NCBI GenBank assembly: GCA_037440525.1
Contig: JBBITW010000081.1
Location: forward strand, 1 to 15,403
DNA: 15,403 nucleotides
From: JBBITW01 sp037440525
GTDB taxonomy: Bacteria; Desulfobacterota; BSN033; UBA1163
Direction: 5' to 3'
The notes beneath the pieces are model-generated. The model was given only the letters and a program-made list of their open reading frames with translations. It was not told where the DNA came from and searched no databases. Positions 13,502-15,403 of the stretch are shown in pieces (the stretch's first letter is position 1; each line of letters opens with the position of its first letter). The position numbers and the translations under genes were made by a program.

Positions 13502-15223
13502 ATGAAAGATATGGATAAGAGGAGGATTTTGTTTGAGGTGGCTTTGGGGAATATCCCCCCTGATATAATTATTAAAAATGGTGTTGCATTTAATGTATTT
13601 ACAAGAGAGTTTATAGAAGAGCAATCTATCTTAATAAAGGATGGGATGATTGCATTTATAGGTCCTGATCAAGGATTTAAAGAGGGAGATAGTACAGAGA
13701 TCATAGACGCAGAGGGTATGGTTATACTGCCTGGGCTGATTGAGGGCCATACCCATATACTTAACAAGGTTGGGTTAGAAGAGTTAATAAGATACGTCAT
13801 TCCAACAGGTGTGACAACCATTGTTACTGAGACCCAGGATTATGGTGTTGTCTGTGGCAAGAAGAGTATAGAACATATTGCGAAGACCTTTGAAGAACAA
13901 CCAATAAGAATCTACTATACCTTACCAACATTCTGTGGACTTACTTCCTCGATCGAGGCCAATGCCTTCTCCCCCGAAGAGCTTCAAATCTTTCTCGGAG
14001 ATCCAAAATGTCTTGGGATAGGTGAGGTTTATTGGGGAAATCTCTTTTTTGGGGATAATCGGGTCAAGAGACTCAGGGAAGTAATTTCAATGGCTCTTAA
14101 ATTGGGCAAGAGGGTTGAGGGACATTCTGCAGGTGCGCAGGGGAGGAAGCTTCAAGCCTACACCTCTTTGGGGATATCCTCCTGCCATGAACCAATAACA
14201 GAAAATGAGGTAATCGAAAGATTGAGGTTGGGTTACTTGGTCATGATAAGAGAAGGTTCTGTAAGGAGGGAGCTTGAAGAGGTCAAAGGGATTTTTAGTA
14301 AAAAGATTGATTTCCGGAGATTATCTCTTACAACAGATGGAATAGATCCTGACATGGTAATTGAAAACAATTTCCTCAACGGAGGAGTTAAAAAGGCACT
14401 AAAACTCGGGATTCCCCCGGGGATAGTTTATCAAATGGTCACTATAAATGTGGCTGAGCATTTCTACCTTGATAATTTAATTGGATCCCTATCACCTGGA
14501 AAGATGGCAGATCTTCTCATTATCCCTTCACCTGATGAATTTTCACCAAAGCTTATTATGTGCGGAGGAAGGATAATCTTTCGTGATGGGAAGAACTTAG
14601 TTGAACCTAAAAGTGTATCATTCCCTGATTTCATGCTAAATTCGGTGAAGGTTGGGAATTTTGAAATTACCCCATTTCCCAGAAGCGGTAAGATAAGGGT
14701 GGTAGAGCTTGTCACAAGGCTTGTGACAAAAGAGAGTATTGTTGATATTGAAAACCCAGAGGATTCTCGCGACATCGTCATGGCTATTGCAATGGATCGA
14801 ATTGGCAATGGAGGACTCTTCATGGGGCTTCTAAAGGGTTTTGGCCTTCGGAGGGGAGCGATTGGAACTACTATAAGCTGGGATACGACTGACATGATTA
14901 TTGTTGGCTGTGATGTATCCTCAATAAGAACAGCTATCGAGAGGCTTAAAGAGATAAGGGGCGGTTATGTCTATGCAATAGGGGAAGAAATCATCTCTGA
15001 GTTTTCTGCCCCCCTCTGTGGTTTCCAATCCTTGAGGCCTGCAAGGACTATCAAAGAAGAGGTCAAAAAACTCGAAGATTTATTAAAGGCCAATGGTGTT
15101 GATTGGGAGAAGCCCCTTCTGACCCTCGATACCCTCGGAACACCTGCTATTCCCCATCTTAGAATTTCTCATGATGGTTATGTGAGGCTTAGAGATGGCC
15201 AGATCCTCCCCCTCAAAGCCTAA
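13502..15223 (+). CDS. Adenine deaminase family (COG1001-type) amidohydrolase, divergent
   Basis: Adenine deaminase converts adenine to hypoxanthine and ammonia using a metal-centred amidohydrolase barrel. The 573-residue length and two-domain layout fit. Candidate metal ligands are all present: H83 and H85 (GHTH), E175 (GEVYW), H208 (GHSAG), H229 (SCHEPI) and D279 (TTDGID). The C-terminal family domain follows from about residue 375. The family's usual HIESS after the first histidines reads HILNK here, and TDD reads TDG, so substrate specificity may differ from true Ade. I chose ATG 13502, preceded by a weak TAGG; ATG 13511 and TTG 13529 (after AGAGGAGG, but only three bases away) are alternatives. 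It is divergent from the Mo-hydroxylase gene, so together they could form a purine salvage or degradation pair. Confidence 0.8.
   Translation: MKDMDKRRILFEVALGNIPPDIIIKNGVAFNVFTREFIEEQSILIKDGMIAFIGPDQGFKEGDSTEIIDAEGMVILPGLIEGHTHILNKVGLEELIRYVIPTGVTTIVTETQDYGVVCGKKSIEHIAKTFEEQPIRIYYTLPTFCGLTSSIEANAFSPEELQIFLGDPKCLGIGEVYWGNLFFGDNRVKRLREVISMALKLGKRVEGHSAGAQGRKLQAYTSLGISSCHEPITENEVIERLRLGYLVMIREGSVRRELEEVKGIFSKKIDFRRLSLTTDGIDPDMVIENNFLNGGVKKALKLGIPPGIVYQMVTINVAEHFYLDNLIGSLSPGKMADLLIIPSPDEFSPKLIMCGGRIIFRDGKNLVEPKSVSFPDFMLNSVKVGNFEITPFPRSGKIRVVELVTRLVTKESIVDIENPEDSRDIVMAIAMDRIGNGGLFMGLLKGFGLRRGAIGTTISWDTTDMIIVGCDVSSIRTAIERLKEIRGGYVYAIGEEIISEFSAPLCGFQSLRPARTIKEEVKKLEDLLKANGVDWEKPLLTLDTLGTPAIPHLRISHDGYVRLRDGQILPLKA
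14709..14729. repeat. Perfect 10-bp-arm palindrome inside the deaminase gene
   Basis: TTGTCACAAG (14709-14718) and CTTGTGACAA (14720-14729) are exact inverted arms around one G. The stretch encodes the tandem LVTR-LVTK, so the symmetry may be a by-product of that amino-acid repeat. It also resembles a dimeric-regulator operator, but its position deep in a gene argues against that. Confidence 0.5.
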
Positions 15224-15253
15224 TCAAAATGGGGGTCTTATCTGTCCGAGGGT

Positions 15254-15330
15254 TCGGCAAGCCACAAGGGCTTGCCCTACGAGAAATTAAACGAATCTCA
15301 AGCGTAGGGCAAGGGCTTGTCCCTTGCCGA
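15254..15330. repeat. Long inverted repeat with nested palindromes after the deaminase gene
   Basis: Two 28-nt arms, 15254-15281 and 15303-15330, pair around a 21-nt loop with mismatches only at two dinucleotides. Each arm is itself a small palindrome (CAAGCC...GGCTTG on the left, CAAGGG...CCCTTG on the right). A purine-rich stretch (AGGAAGGTAAAAAAAGGG) follows, with no T-run, so it is not a + strand intrinsic terminator. It looks like a non-coding mobile hairpin repeat. The rest of 15224-15403 shows no gene. Confidence 0.7.
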
Positions 15331-15403
15331 GGAAGGTAAAAAAAGGGACAGGGCTTTCATATCTTTTGGAGTTTTGTCTCGTTTAAGTTCAAGAATAACG
15401 AGA

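Noticed and set aside
13385..13624. A 79-codon - strand frame at the start of the deaminase gene
   Set aside because: It runs through the dispersed repeat and antisense to the conserved deaminase N-terminus, so it is not a credible gene.
1..15403. CRISPR array, tRNA/rRNA, prophage, defence or toxin-antitoxin genes
   Set aside because: No regularly spaced repeats, no RNA gene signatures and no proteins of those classes were seen on either strand.

Overview
The window looks like chromosomal core sequence from an anaerobic, diderm bacterium of fairly low G+C. LolA (outer-membrane lipoprotein transport) indicates an outer membrane. A CooC-type nickel ATPase indicates a CO dehydrogenase, and usually a Wood-Ljungdahl pathway. 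The order ftsK-lolA-recO-glyQ-glyS resembles what I remember from deltaproteobacterial (Desulfobacterota-like) chromosomes. That placement is an inference and has not been tested against a database.

Layout. Positions 1-219 hold the tail of a dispersed repeat and then an AT-rich promoter region. Positions 220-10769 are all on the + strand: CooC-type ATPase (220-993); lysophospholipid acyltransferase with an in-frame TGA in its N-terminal membrane segment (1169-1783, remnant from 1070); FtsK (1797-4049); LolA (4063-4758); RecO (4758-5552); GlyQ (5608-6492); a repeat-filled gap; GlyS (6697-8760); histidine phosphatase (8766-9383); UbiD-family decarboxylase (9414-10769). A molybdenum hydroxylase large subunit lies on the - strand (10771-13161) and converges on ubiD with one base between the stop codons. 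A 340-bp divergent intergenic region carries a second copy of the repeat found between glyQ and glyS. An adenine-deaminase-family amidohydrolase (13502-15223) follows on the + strand. The window ends in a strong inverted repeat (15254-15330).

How the genes fit together. 1169-8760 is a housekeeping block: membrane phospholipid synthesis, chromosome segregation, lipoprotein transport, recombination and glycyl-tRNA synthesis. The right half is more accessory. It has a prenylated-FMN-type decarboxylase, an orphan Mo-hydroxylase catalytic subunit and a divergent adenine-deaminase homologue. The last two could form a purine route (adenine to hypoxanthine to xanthine), but both have non-canonical active-site motifs, so the substrates are open.

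The points most worth checking are the TGA that splits the acyltransferase, the apparent loss of two canonical metal/cofactor ligands in UbiD, the altered substrate motifs in the Mo-hydroxylase and the deaminase, and a composite repeat present in opposite orientations about 6.8 kb apart. I found no CRISPR array, tRNA, rRNA, transposase, phage gene or defence system. I did not see a clear new multi-gene system.
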